This document shows, piece by piece, positions 7,501 to 15,252 of a stretch of 26,978 bases of DNA. The stretch lies in contig JAJFHC010000133.1 of the NCBI GenBank assembly GCA_021775835.1, forward strand, positions 1 to 26,978. Reading direction: 5' to 3'. A program made the position numbers and the translations under genes. The DNA comes from Hyphomicrobiales bacterium (GTDB taxonomy: Bacteria; Pseudomonadota; Alphaproteobacteria; Rhizobiales; JAJFHC01). Below the pieces are notes generated by a model that had not been told where the DNA came from, made no database searches, and worked only from the letters and a program-made list of their open reading frames with translations. Position 1 is the first letter of the stretch. Each line of letters opens with the position of its first letter.

Positions 7501-8343
7501 ATGAAATTCGAAGGTACCAAGGACTACGTGGCAACAGAAGACCTCCGGGTCGCTGTCAACGCAGCCATAACGCTCGAACGCCCTCTCCTTGTGAAAGGAG
7601 AGCCGGGCACCGGCAAGACGGTCCTGGCCCATGAAGTTGCCAAGGCGCTCGATATTCCACTCCTGGAATGGCACATCAAATCGACCACAAAGGCCCAGCA
7701 GGGACTTTACGAATACGATGCCGTGAGCCGGCTTCGGGACTCCCAGTTGGGAGACGAACGGGTGAAGGACATCTCGAATTACATTCGCAAAGGCAAGCTG
7801 TGGGACGCCTTCACCCACGAGCGCCGGCCGATCATTCTGATCGACGAAATCGACAAGGCAGACATCGAGTTTCCAAACGACCTGCTCCAGGAACTCGACC
7901 GCATGGAATTCTACGTTTACGAGACCGGCGAGATGATTACCGCCCAGCAACGTCCGATTGTGATCATTACCTCCAACAACGAGAAAGAATTGCCCGATGC
8001 GTTCCTCAGACGATGCTTCTTCCATTACATCAAGTTTCCCGAACGGGACACGATGGAAGAAATCGTCGACGTCCATTTTCCCGGACTGAAATCCCGACTG
8101 GTCAGCGAAGCCCTGAAATCATTCTATGAGATCCGTGATGTGCCCGGGCTGAAGAAAAAGCCGTCCACATCGGAACTGCTCGACTGGATCAAACTCCTGC
8201 TGAATGAAGATGTCAGTCCGGAAGTTCTGCGCGAGCGCGATGCCAACAACATCATCCCCCCGCTCCACGGCGCATTGCTGAAGAACGAGCAGGACGTCCA
8301 TCTGTTTGAACGTCTGGCATTCATGGCCCGGCGGGAGCGTTGA
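7501..8343 (+). CDS. MoxR-type AAA+ ATPase
   Basis: 280 residues. It has Walker A GEPGTGKT (33-40), Walker B IILIDEIDKAD (111-121), sensor-1 Asn in TSNN (157-160) and a pair of Arg (FLRRCFF, 168-174) after it, all in MoxR order. MoxR ATPases act as chaperones that load cofactors or remodel partner proteins and usually work with a VWA-domain protein. The natural partner here is the CoxE-like protein at 16620, which in many alphaproteobacteria lies next door but here is 8.3 kb away. The ATG at 7501 is preferred: the open frame extends upstream to 7390, but the family begins MKFEGT and gtgggaaaga precedes the ATG. It converges on the next gene with only 12 bases between stop codons. Confidence 0.9.
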   Translation: MKFEGTKDYVATEDLRVAVNAAITLERPLLVKGEPGTGKTVLAHEVAKALDIPLLEWHIKSTTKAQQGLYEYDAVSRLRDSQLGDERVKDISNYIRKGKLWDAFTHERRPIILIDEIDKADIEFPNDLLQELDRMEFYVYETGEMITAQQRPIVIITSNNEKELPDAFLRRCFFHYIKFPERDTMEEIVDVHFPGLKSRLVSEALKSFYEIRDVPGLKKKPSTSELLDWIKLLLNEDVSPEVLRERDANNIIPPLHGALLKNEQDVHLFERLAFMARRER

Positions 8344-8355
8344 CGTAACTTTGGC

Positions 8356-9201
8356 CTAGGGCATTGGCTTGAAGAGTCTCAACAATCGGCCGCGTCCCTG
8401 TTCGGCAACATAGACATTTCCCCTATCGTCAAAGGCAATGCCTTGCGGCCGCGACAAGCCTTCGAAAACCACTTGTAGTTTGCCGTCGGCAAATCGCAAG
8501 AGGCGCCCGCGGTCGGCAACATCCTCGGTAATCCACAGCGCACCGTCTCGGGATACCGCCAGTTGATCGGGCTGGTAAATCCCTTTGACAACCGTTCGAA
8601 TTCCGGCCTTTGACACGATGACAACGCGGTTGCGGCCGGTTTCCGCCACATACAAATCACCGTTCAGCGACAGTGCCATTCCTTCAGGCCGGTTAAGGCC
8701 CTTTCGCATCGTCTCAACATCACCATCTTTCGATACAATGACGATACGTCCGTCCGCTCGGTCCTCCGAGACCAGGAGCCTTCCGTCGTCGAGCATCACG
8801 ATGCCCTCCGGACGAGCGAGTCGGACAACTGTTCGTTGGCGGTTTGTCACAAGATCGACGTGGACAATGCGACCGTCATCGACTTCTTCAGTAACAAAAA
8901 GATCATTGCGAGACAAAGCAAGGCCGTCGGCACGAGAAAGACCGTCAACGACGATTGTCCGGCGTCCTCCGGCAATCTTCAAGACAACGTCCCGCCGTTC
9001 GGACCGCTCCAATGTCACGTAAAAAGCACCATTACCGTCGATACGGACATTATCCACTTCCTTCAATCCATCGGCAAAAACGTCGTATCTCCATCCGACA
9101 GGAGAGACAGGTTGCGAGGCGAACGCAACGCCCGAAGAGGCCGCCGCCAAACACAATGCCACACACACTGTTGTCTCATGCCAGAACTTATGAAGATTCA
9201 A
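8356..9201 (-). CDS. Secreted NHL/SMP-30-like beta-propeller protein (TTG start)
   Basis: 281 residues. A signal peptide is visible: a positively charged start, a hydrophobic core (TVCVALCLAAASSGVA, 11-26) and a cleavage site after AFA (26-28), so the mature protein should be periplasmic or outside the cell. The rest consists of about six repeats of some 40 residues, each with the pattern (S/R)RP(E/Q)G(I/M)A, then G-LYVAE, then GR(V/L)-IV (phrases near 88, 130, 171, 210 and 250). This gives a six-bladed propeller of NHL or gluconolactonase type. No catalytic residues can be assigned. The start is TTG at 9201 with ggaga six bases upstream; there is no other Met before the propeller, and a later start would lose the signal peptide. 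It has no obvious functional link to its neighbours. Confidence 0.82.
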   Translation of the reverse strand: MNLHKFWHETTVCVALCLAAASSGVAFASQPVSPVGWRYDVFADGLKEVDNVRIDGNGAFYVTLERSERRDVVLKIAGGRRTIVVDGLSRADGLALSRNDLFVTEEVDDGRIVHVDLVTNRQRTVVRLARPEGIVMLDDGRLLVSEDRADGRIVIVSKDGDVETMRKGLNRPEGMALSLNGDLYVAETGRNRVVIVSKAGIRTVVKGIYQPDQLAVSRDGALWITEDVADRGRLLRFADGKLQVVFEGLSRPQGIAFDDRGNVYVAEQGRGRLLRLFKPMP

Positions 9202-9360
9202 TTGCTGTCTCCATGAATTTCGAAGCTCAAGCCCACACCGCAGATGACTTCGATCAAACCAGGGTCAACGATACCATGATGACAACAATTCCCATTGCGT
9301 GAAATTAGGAATACTCAGGGATGGCCTTGCCATTTCGTAGGTGTCACACTCGGATCAAAC

Positions 9361-9375
9361 TTGTTTCGAAAACAA
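9361..9375. repeat. Short palindrome upstream of the sixA-like gene
   Basis: TTGTTTCGAAAACAA is a 6-3-6 dyad lying 39 bases before the ATG at 9414, in the region between divergent genes. It may be an operator, but nothing else supports it. Confidence 0.3.
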
Positions 9376-9413
9376 CCCGACAAAACGGTCTGCCCCGGCC
9401 GGTCAGAGGATCG

Positions 9414-9938
9414 ATGCGACGCCTCCTGCTAATGCGCCATGCCAAGTCAAGCTGGGATCGACCCGGTCTTCGGGATTTTGACCGTCCACTTTCGCCGCGT
9501 GGTGAGAAAGCCGCTGTAAGTATGGGCCAGCATATTCTCGACGACGGGCTGGTTCCCGATCTCGTGTTCTGTTCTCCTGCCAAACGCACCAGACAAACCT
9601 TGAACCTGACCTGTGCGCAGTTTGGCACTTCACCGCAAATCATGTTTGACGACAGCCTGTACGGCGGAACGATCTCGTTTCTCCAGGACCTGCTTCGCAG
9701 CATTACCGATGACAATGTCCGCACCGCCATGATCATTGGACACAATCCGGAAACCCAGGGTTTGGCGTTGAACCTGAGCCGTGACGCCGGCACGGACGCC
9801 ATGGCAGCATTGAAGAGCAAGTACCCCACTGCCGGTCTCGCCATCATCGAGTTCGGCATTTCCACTTGGGCGGAGGTACAAGCGGGACAAGGTACGCTGA
9901 TCGACTTCACATCGCCGAAACGTCTTGGCAGAGGTTGA
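9414..9938 (+). CDS. sixA: SixA-like phosphohistidine phosphatase (histidine phosphatase superfamily)
   Basis: 174 residues. The opening MRRLLLMRHAKSSW carries the RH(G/A) motif with the phospho-accepting His9. PLSPRGEKAA (25-34) and FCSPAKRTRQT (52-62) are the phosphate-pocket segments, and His110 in MIIGHNPE is the second catalytic His. SixA proteins remove phosphate from phosphohistidine, classically on the histidine phosphotransfer domain of ArcB in E. coli; the substrate here is unknown. The ATG at 9414 has agagga upstream; the open frame extends 93 bases further, but the family starts at MRRLLLMRH. It stands alone on the plus strand, divergent from the propeller gene and convergent with the GST-like gene. 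Confidence 0.9.
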   Translation: MRRLLLMRHAKSSWDRPGLRDFDRPLSPRGEKAAVSMGQHILDDGLVPDLVFCSPAKRTRQTLNLTCAQFGTSPQIMFDDSLYGGTISFLQDLLRSITDDNVRTAMIIGHNPETQGLALNLSRDAGTDAMAALKSKYPTAGLAIIEFGISTWAEVQAGQGTLIDFTSPKRLGRG

Positions 9939-9984
9939 CCCCGCCTTCTGAGGAAACGTCTATTGAACCGGCAACAAGGCCTGT

Positions 9985-10911
9985 TCAGACAATACTCACA
10001 CGGTAGCCGACACGCGGAAAGTGTACGGCGACTTCGCCACACAGGGGGTTATCCAATGTCAGGACAATGGTGTCCCGGTTGGTGGCGCGGATCACACCCT
10101 TCACCGCCTTTTCGCCGCTGTCGGTCACGGGCTGAACCGTCGCGGTCATGCCGGGCTTGAGACCCTGCGGATCCCGCGGATCGTAATGTTCGGGTGTCGT
10201 CGATCCGGTTTCCTTGGCGACAGCAAGTGCTTCCGCGGGCGTCATCGGCGTCGAGAGGCCATGCCCCATCTCCGACATTCGTCCAGCCCAGGCGTTGAGC
10301 AGGGGGAACTCGGAAAAGAACTCCTCAGCACCGGCATAGCGTTGGCTTACGAACCAGTAGATGAACCAGACGAGCAGGTCCGGCATTCCGGCCGCATCGC
10401 CGAGAATAAACAATCGGCCGGAGCCCAGACGGTCCTCTACCCATCCCAGTTGGGCGCGAAACTGGGCCAGCGTGTGCGGCAGGTCCCTGACTTCCTTTTC
10501 CAGATCACCGTCCGGCCCCAGGTAAAGACGCGCCCGGTCCGACACCAGTTCCTCGGGCAGCCCGTCTGCAACAGGTGCAAAGGCCACCCGGAAAGCAGAA
10601 TTGAACAATTCGCCATCGGTCCATCGCGACAACGCGAAGGGCAATCCAGTTCCCTGGTTTGGAAAGAATGTGGGCTCGGGCGCCCGCACTTCAAGCTCTC
10701 GCAGGATGCATTGGGTATCGCAATAGATATCGGCGCCAATCTGCATGACCGGTATACGACGATAGCCACCGGTCATTGCAAACAGCTCAGGACGATCCGG
10801 CAGACGGTTCTGCTCGACCGACCGCCACTCCAATGATTTCAGGCCGAACCCGGCGCGGATCTTTTCTGCCACCGGAGACGGCGGGTAATGATGGAGAATG
10901 AATTCTGGCAT
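9985..10911 (-). CDS. Glutathione S-transferase family protein with C-terminal extension
   Basis: 308 residues from the ATG at 10911; 17 residues further upstream are open but unlike the family. The N-terminal thioredoxin-like domain (about 1-80) opens MPEFILHHYPPSPVAEKIR, with the SP-AEK-R glutathione-site pattern, and has the cis-Pro in RRIPVM. An all-helical GST C-domain follows to about residue 220. The last 80 or so residues (YDPRDPQGLKPGM, then EVAVHFPRVGYRVSIV) form an extra beta-rich tail seen in one alphaproteobacterial GST subfamily. It probably uses glutathione to conjugate or cleave an unknown compound. It is the third gene after the LLM oxidoreductase and the hydrolase on the same strand, 125 bases behind the latter. 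Confidence 0.83.
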   Translation of the reverse strand: MPEFILHHYPPSPVAEKIRAGFGLKSLEWRSVEQNRLPDRPELFAMTGGYRRIPVMQIGADIYCDTQCILRELEVRAPEPTFFPNQGTGLPFALSRWTDGELFNSAFRVAFAPVADGLPEELVSDRARLYLGPDGDLEKEVRDLPHTLAQFRAQLGWVEDRLGSGRLFILGDAAGMPDLLVWFIYWFVSQRYAGAEEFFSEFPLLNAWAGRMSEMGHGLSTPMTPAEALAVAKETGSTTPEHYDPRDPQGLKPGMTATVQPVTDSGEKAVKGVIRATNRDTIVLTLDNPLCGEVAVHFPRVGYRVSIV

Positions 10912-11036
10912 GGCTGGTTCCAGTCCCGATTGCAATCGACTTTTCGGCCGGAACGCTAGCACATATGCTCTCTGGCAACGACATGCGAATAGAGCGGGAG
11001 TGACGGATCAAACACAATAAATTTGGCGCCGGTGTT

Positions 11037-11822
11037 TCACCTATCCGCTATCACACGATGGATAAACCGGATGATGTGTTTTGCCACCTCCTCACCGGCT
11101 TCCAGCAGGATCGAATGTTTGTACCCGGGAAGAATCACCAGTTCAGAATTGGGCAGCGTTTCGGCGATCAAGCCGTTTAGTCTGGGGTTGCAACCGCCGT
11201 CGAATTCTCCGGTCAGAACCAACGACGGCGCGGTCACCTCGTGCAGCCAGGGCATCATCTCCGTGCCGGCATAAATCCGGAAGACATTCATGAAGACATC
11301 ATTGTCCATCCCGGTAATCTGCTTGAGCCGGCGGTCTACGATGTCAGGCTTGGCGGCAATGAATGCATCCGTGTACCAGCGGTCGATCAGCATATCGAGC
11401 ACCTGCCCGACGCCCTTCTCTTCCATGGCGTGCACCGCCGACCAGACTTTTTTGCTGTCCTCTTCGCTACGACCTGCAACGGTCGATAGAAGGCCGAGCG
11501 ACAGAACCCGGTCCGGGGACTTTCGCGCATAAGCCGGTCCGATCATGCCGCCCAGCGAATGTCCCGCAAAATGCGCCTGCTCAAAGCCAGTTCTCTCCCG
11601 CACCCGCTCCAGATCGTTGACCAGGTCATCCAGGTCGATCTCGGTGTCCGGCAGCGGTGACGAACCATGCCCGCGCAGATCGTAACTGACCACAGTGAAA
11701 TGTTCAGTCAACATCGGCATGACAAAACGCCAGGTATCGCGTGCCGCGCCAATGCCGTGGATCAGAAACAGCGGGGGCCCCGATCCCTCCACCGTGTAGT
11801 CGCAATCAATGACTCTGCTCAT
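11037..11822 (-). CDS. Alpha/beta-fold hydrolase
   Basis: 261 residues. It has an oxyanion segment HGIGAARDTW (22-31), SYDLRGHGSS (46-55), the nucleophile elbow GHSLGG with Ser89, a likely acid Asp208 (LTGEFDGG) and His236 in PGYKHS, so the triad is complete. It resembles 3-oxoadipate enol-lactonase-type hydrolases, but the substrate cannot be named. There is no signal peptide, so it is cytoplasmic. The ATG at 11822 fits the family (MSRVIDCDYTVEGSGPPLFL). It lies 55 bases after the LLM oxidoreductase gene on the same strand, probably in one operon with it and the GST-like gene. Confidence 0.9.
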   Translation of the reverse strand: MSRVIDCDYTVEGSGPPLFLIHGIGAARDTWRFVMPMLTEHFTVVSYDLRGHGSSPLPDTEIDLDDLVNDLERVRERTGFEQAHFAGHSLGGMIGPAYARKSPDRVLSLGLLSTVAGRSEEDSKKVWSAVHAMEEKGVGQVLDMLIDRWYTDAFIAAKPDIVDRRLKQITGMDNDVFMNVFRIYAGTEMMPWLHEVTAPSLVLTGEFDGGCNPRLNGLIAETLPNSELVILPGYKHSILLEAGEEVAKHIIRFIHRVIADR

Positions 11823-11877
11823 GTTTTCCGTTTCTGATTTTGATCGAAGAGTTGCCGACCGCACGCTGTTCAACAGT

Positions 11878-12933
11878 TTATTCCGCCGCGCTCACGACGT
11901 CGGTCGCTGCAGCACGACTGGAGAAATGCGGCATCACGTCTTCCGCAAACTGCTGGATGCAGTCCAGGGATTCAGACTGAGGCGCGCCGAAATTGGGGTT
12001 GAGGATGACCCGATCCACACCGGCGTCGGCATAGAGACCAAGCTTGTCGATCATTTCCGATGGCGTGCAGATCAACAGACTCTCGGCGAGCTGGTCGATC
12101 GTCTGCTTGCGGGGCAACGGCGCGATCATCCCGTTATCAACGATACCCGGTCCGGTAAACACATTGTCGAAGCGACTGTAATACTCATTGGCCGCCTCAA
12201 TCTTGGCCTGCCGGTCGGCCGCACTGTTGGCCACGAACGCCACACGGGACAGGGAGAGTGTCAGGTCCCGACCCGCCTCCCCCAATTCATCCTTGCCCCG
12301 TTGAAAAGCGTTGACCTGATCAAGCATCAACTGATGATCGCCGGCCAGGGGAGTCGTCTGAATGTGGAAGCCCCGTTTTGTGCAATGGTAGATGCCTTCC
12401 GGCGCCAGCACCGCCATCATGATCGGAGGACCGCCGGCGCGCACGGGACGGGGCATGATCGTCAATTTCTCGAAGTTGTAGTATTTGCCGTCCCACGACA
12501 CTTCCTCCTCGTTCAGAAGAGCGGTGAGAACGTCCAGGGACTCATCAAATTTCTCGCGGCTGATGTCGAGCGGAACACCCAACCGATCCATCTCAAACCC
12601 GAAAGCACCCCGTCCGACTCCCAACATAAGGCGGCCCTCGGTGAAAATGTCCGTAACGATCACTTCGCCCGCGTAGGTGCGCATATCGTGCAGCGGCAAC
12701 ACAACGACCGCGGTCATGATATTGATACGCGACGTTGCAGACGCGATCTTCACGGCGAACTGAAGCGGTGCCGGCATCAGCAGAATGTTAATCAGATGAT
12801 GCTCCGTAATCGATACAGAATCGAAACCGATCCGGTCAGCCAGAACCGCCTGCTCCAGCATGTCGCGATAGAGCTGATCTCCGCCATAGGTCTTGTCGGG
12901 ATAATATGCCGAGAGCTGAATACTGAATTCCAT
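11878..12933 (-). CDS. LLM-class flavin-dependent oxidoreductase
   Basis: About 351 residues, the usual length for bacterial luciferase-like monooxygenases. Typical segments are DRIGFDSVSITEHH near the start, INIMTAVVVLPLHDMRTYAG, then GRLMLGVGRGAFGFEMDRLG, and PRPVRAGGPPIMMA in the middle. Such enzymes are (alpha/beta)8 barrels that use reduced flavin and oxygen to oxidise organic substrates; the substrate is unknown. The start is either ATG at 12933 (MEFSIQL, the common family start) or GTG at 12942 (adding three residues). It heads the minus-strand set with the hydrolase and GST-like genes and is divergent from a LysR regulator, which likely controls it through the dyad at 13029-13045. Confidence 0.9.
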   Translation of the reverse strand: MEFSIQLSAYYPDKTYGGDQLYRDMLEQAVLADRIGFDSVSITEHHLINILLMPAPLQFAVKIASATSRINIMTAVVVLPLHDMRTYAGEVIVTDIFTEGRLMLGVGRGAFGFEMDRLGVPLDISREKFDESLDVLTALLNEEEVSWDGKYYNFEKLTIMPRPVRAGGPPIMMAVLAPEGIYHCTKRGFHIQTTPLAGDHQLMLDQVNAFQRGKDELGEAGRDLTLSLSRVAFVANSAADRQAKIEAANEYYSRFDNVFTGPGIVDNGMIAPLPRKQTIDQLAESLLICTPSEMIDKLGLYADAGVDRVILNPNFGAPQSESLDCIQQFAEDVMPHFSSRAAATDVVSAAE

Positions 12934-12983
12934 CTTCTTCACAATCCGGGAATGGGTGGTCCGATTTCAATGGTCGTGAGTTT

Positions 12984-13022
12984 GACGGAAATTTTTATAT
13001 CTGGAAATCGAATTTTTCCGTC
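12984..13022. repeat. 8-bp inverted repeat in the LLM/lysR divergent region
   Basis: GACGGAAA (12984-12991) is matched by TTTCCGTC (13015-13022) with a 23-base A/T-rich spacer. It lies between the divergent starts, 51 bases upstream of the LLM gene, and may be part of the control region. Confidence 0.4.
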
Positions 13023-13028
13023 CTTATA

Positions 13029-13045
13029 GTTTGAATTTATCAAAC
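13029..13045. promoter_or_regulatory. LysR-type operator (T-N11-A dyad)
   Basis: GTTTGAATTTATCAAAC is a perfect 6-5-6 dyad containing T-N11-A, the classic LysR-family box. It sits between the divergent LLM and lysR genes, 18 bases before the lysR ATG, where autoregulation and divergent activation are usual. Confidence 0.65.
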
Positions 13046-13063
13046 CAACTAGCGTTCAAGACC

Positions 13064-13900
13064 ATGAACATATCGGCAATTCAGACATTCCTCGCCGTGG
13101 TCCAGTCCGGCAATCTGAACAAGGCAGCAGAACAACTCAATGTCACCCAGTCAACGGTAACAACCCGGCTTGACTCTCTTGAGGACATTCTGGGGCAGAA
13201 ACTGTTGGTGCGGTCGAGGCGCGGTGCTGAACTGACCAAGGCCGGTTTCGTGTTCCTCAGGCACGCTGAACTTGTAGCGCAAGGGTGGGAACAGGCACGC
13301 AAGGCGGTCGGGCTGCCAAAAGGGTTCTCCGGCATGTTCAGCTTTGCCTGTCATTTTGACTTGTGGGACAAGGCAGGGTCTTCGTGGCTTGATGGCGTGC
13401 GCCAGGTCCGACCGGGCCTTGCCCTGGAAGCCTGGTCAGGGGATCTGGGCGAAATCAAGCGGTGGCTGCTGAGCGGTCTCATCGATGCAGCACTGGTGCC
13501 TGAACCGCTGACCGGCTCGGGCCTTGCTTCCAGGGAGGCCTTCCAGGACCGGCTTGTTCTCGTATCGACCGTACCCCGTGCAGCCCAGTCGTGGGACCCG
13601 GCGTATGTCTATGTGGATCTGGGGAGCGAGTACCGCCGCCAGCATTCGCTCGCCTGGCCGGTCGACGAAACGGCCCACATGACGTTTGGCGCCAGCCGCT
13701 GGGCACTTGACTATCTTCTGGAGACCGGCGGCTCGGCCTATCTTCCATGGCGGCTCGTCGACACACTGGTTGACAAGGGCCAACTCCATCCAGTCGACGG
13801 CGTTCCAGAATTTACCAGAGCCTTGTATCTGACCTGGAGCAAGGCAAGCCTGAACAATTTTCCCTGGATCTGCGAACCTGCCCCTTCCCAGCCGGTTTAG
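13064..13900 (+). CDS. LysR-family transcriptional regulator
   Basis: 278 residues. The N-terminal winged helix-turn-helix (about 4-62) reads AIQTFLAVVQSGNLNKAAEQ, then LNVTQSTVTTRLDSLEDILG and LLVRSRRGAELTKAG, a standard LysR DNA-binding domain. The rest is a shorter-than-usual effector domain with no recognisable ligand signature. The ATG at 13064 gives the family's normal start; a TTG at 13031 would add 11 residues, but it lies inside the operator dyad. It is divergent from the LLM-hydrolase-GST set, which is its likely target. No terminator is seen after it. Confidence 0.9.
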   Translation: MNISAIQTFLAVVQSGNLNKAAEQLNVTQSTVTTRLDSLEDILGQKLLVRSRRGAELTKAGFVFLRHAELVAQGWEQARKAVGLPKGFSGMFSFACHFDLWDKAGSSWLDGVRQVRPGLALEAWSGDLGEIKRWLLSGLIDAALVPEPLTGSGLASREAFQDRLVLVSTVPRAAQSWDPAYVYVDLGSEYRRQHSLAWPVDETAHMTFGASRWALDYLLETGGSAYLPWRLVDTLVDKGQLHPVDGVPEFTRALYLTWSKASLNNFPWICEPAPSQPV

Positions 13901-13946
13901 CAGGTGTTTAACTCGGCGTTGCACCGGATAAATTCGCAAAGCAAAT

Positions 13947-14174
13947 TCAGGCAAGGTGCATGACGTCGCGACCAGGAATTCGGATGCAAAAAACCGCCCC
14001 TTCTTCAGGACGGCCGTCACAGTCTATCTGCCAGCGATGCGTATTTATGATGTCTTTGACAAAAGACATGCCGATGCCTGACCCTTCGGACAAATGCTTG
14101 GGTAGAAGACGGGCGAATTGATTTAGAGAATATGCCTTGATCTGCGCGGTACAAAAAAGCGAAAGGCTCTGATT
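13947..14174 (-). pseudogene. Histidine kinase C-terminal remnant (HATPase_c G-box)
   Basis: Read on the minus strand, an open stretch between stop codons (75 codons) contains QFARLLPKHLSEGSGIGMSF, then VKDIINTHRWQIDCDGRPEE and GAVFCIRIPG, ending at TGA 13947-13949. This matches the F-box and G2-box of the histidine-kinase ATPase domain (G-S-G-I-G, V-K-x-I, then a final beta strand ending in an F-x-x-x-x-P-like motif). The stretch has no start codon upstream of the GMSF Met. The N-box, G1-box, dimerisation and sensor parts are absent: homology stops near 14120 and a stop lies at 14175-14177. It is therefore best read as the tail of a lost sensor kinase gene. Confidence 0.72.
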
Positions 14175-14235
14175 TCAGATGCAATCATCTCTGGATGGCG
14201 GCATCCCTGATGATCATCAAGGGGAGACCTGAGCT

Positions 14236-15207
14236 ATAGACGATTACCGCCGTCGAATTGAATCCGCACTCATAGGCGCCTATGTCGCCGATGCCGCGTC
14301 GCTGGGTTTCCACTGGCTCTACGATGCCGGCCGCATAGCTGATCTGGCACACGGCACGCCGGAATTCCGGCCACCCGATCCGGCGGACTTCGAAGGCTTT
14401 TCCGGCATCTTCGTTCACCACACGAAACGTAACGGCGATATTTCACAATACGGCGAGCAAATGCGCGTTGCATTGCAATCCCTGCATGCGTGCGGTGGAC
14501 GGTTTGACGTCGATGACTATCAGACACGGTTCGCGGCAACGTTTGGCTCAGGGGGCTCCTGGTCTGGATACATCGACAAGGCAACCGGGGGAACGCTCGG
14601 CAACATTGCCGCCGGGCAACGCGACCCGTCGGGCGCCGATGACGACCAGGCACCGGCCATCGCGAAACTGCCGCCTCTGATTGCAGCAAAGGTTACGGAC
14701 CCGGCTGCCGTCGATCAGGCGGTAATGGCAACCAATGCCAATAAGGTAGCCGTCGCATGGGCACGATCTGCCGCCGCGTTACTCAAGTCGGCCTTTGAAG
14801 GTGCTGAGATCGACGAGGCCCTTGCGGCGGGACTGAGGTCTGCGGACGATTCGGTGGCACAATCCCTGAAAACAGCGATCGAGACCAGCGAGATGGACAG
14901 CGTCATCTTTGCCGGGGAAGTCGGAAGAGCCTGTCCGCTACCGCAATCACTCCCGGTCATCTTCCACATCGCGGCAAGGGCCCCGAGTTACCAAGACGCC
15001 GTAAGACGCAATATTCTGGCCGGCGGCGACAGTTGCGGGCGCGCGCCCGTGCTCGCTGCCTTGTTTGCAGCGGTTTTCGGTCTGGGACCCAAAGGTGTGC
15101 CTTTGGACTGGATCGCGCGGCTCAACGATCTCAAGGCACTCACCGGGGAGATCACCACCTTCTGTAACGCGGTCGGCACCGCATCCGTCAGGAATTCGAA
15201 AGCTTGA
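14236..15207 (+). CDS. ADP-ribosylglycohydrolase-like protein; start codon reads ATA
   Basis: The frame is open from 14233 to the TGA ending at 15207. From its first codons it reads as family sequence: DDYRRRIESALIGAYVADAA, then SLGFHWLYDAGRI and GDISQYGEQMR, with GADDDQAPAIAKLPPLIA in the middle and RRNILAGGDSCGRAPVLAA near the end. These are the helix-rich core and GGD segments of the ADP-ribosylglycohydrolase/J1-crystallin-like group, probably acting in the cytoplasm on an ADP-ribosyl-type or unknown substrate. The classic TDDT metal motif is not seen. A strong ribosome site (aaggggag, 14219-14226) is followed nine bases later by ATA where ATG is expected. No ATG, GTG or TTG occurs in frame until 14461, which would remove the conserved N-terminal 75 residues. 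It uses a rare AUA start, or is a recent start-loss pseudogene, or holds a base error. Confidence 0.72.
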   Translation: MDDYRRRIESALIGAYVADAASLGFHWLYDAGRIADLAHGTPEFRPPDPADFEGFSGIFVHHTKRNGDISQYGEQMRVALQSLHACGGRFDVDDYQTRFAATFGSGGSWSGYIDKATGGTLGNIAAGQRDPSGADDDQAPAIAKLPPLIAAKVTDPAAVDQAVMATNANKVAVAWARSAAALLKSAFEGAEIDEALAAGLRSADDSVAQSLKTAIETSEMDSVIFAGEVGRACPLPQSLPVIFHIAARAPSYQDAVRRNILAGGDSCGRAPVLAALFAAVFGLGPKGVPLDWIARLNDLKALTGEITTFCNAVGTASVRNSKA

Positions 15208-15252
15208 ACGCGCCGGAGAATCAGCCAGACAGACGGAAAGCTGTTGCCCCCG

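Noticed and set aside
10021..10836. Plus-strand open frame of 271 codons
   Set aside because: It is opposite the GST-like gene, with low-complexity Arg/Gly/His composition and no motif.
11809..13029. Plus-strand open frame of 406 codons
   Set aside because: It lies opposite the LLM oxidoreductase and the start of the hydrolase; both minus-strand proteins are recognisable and the plus-strand product is not.
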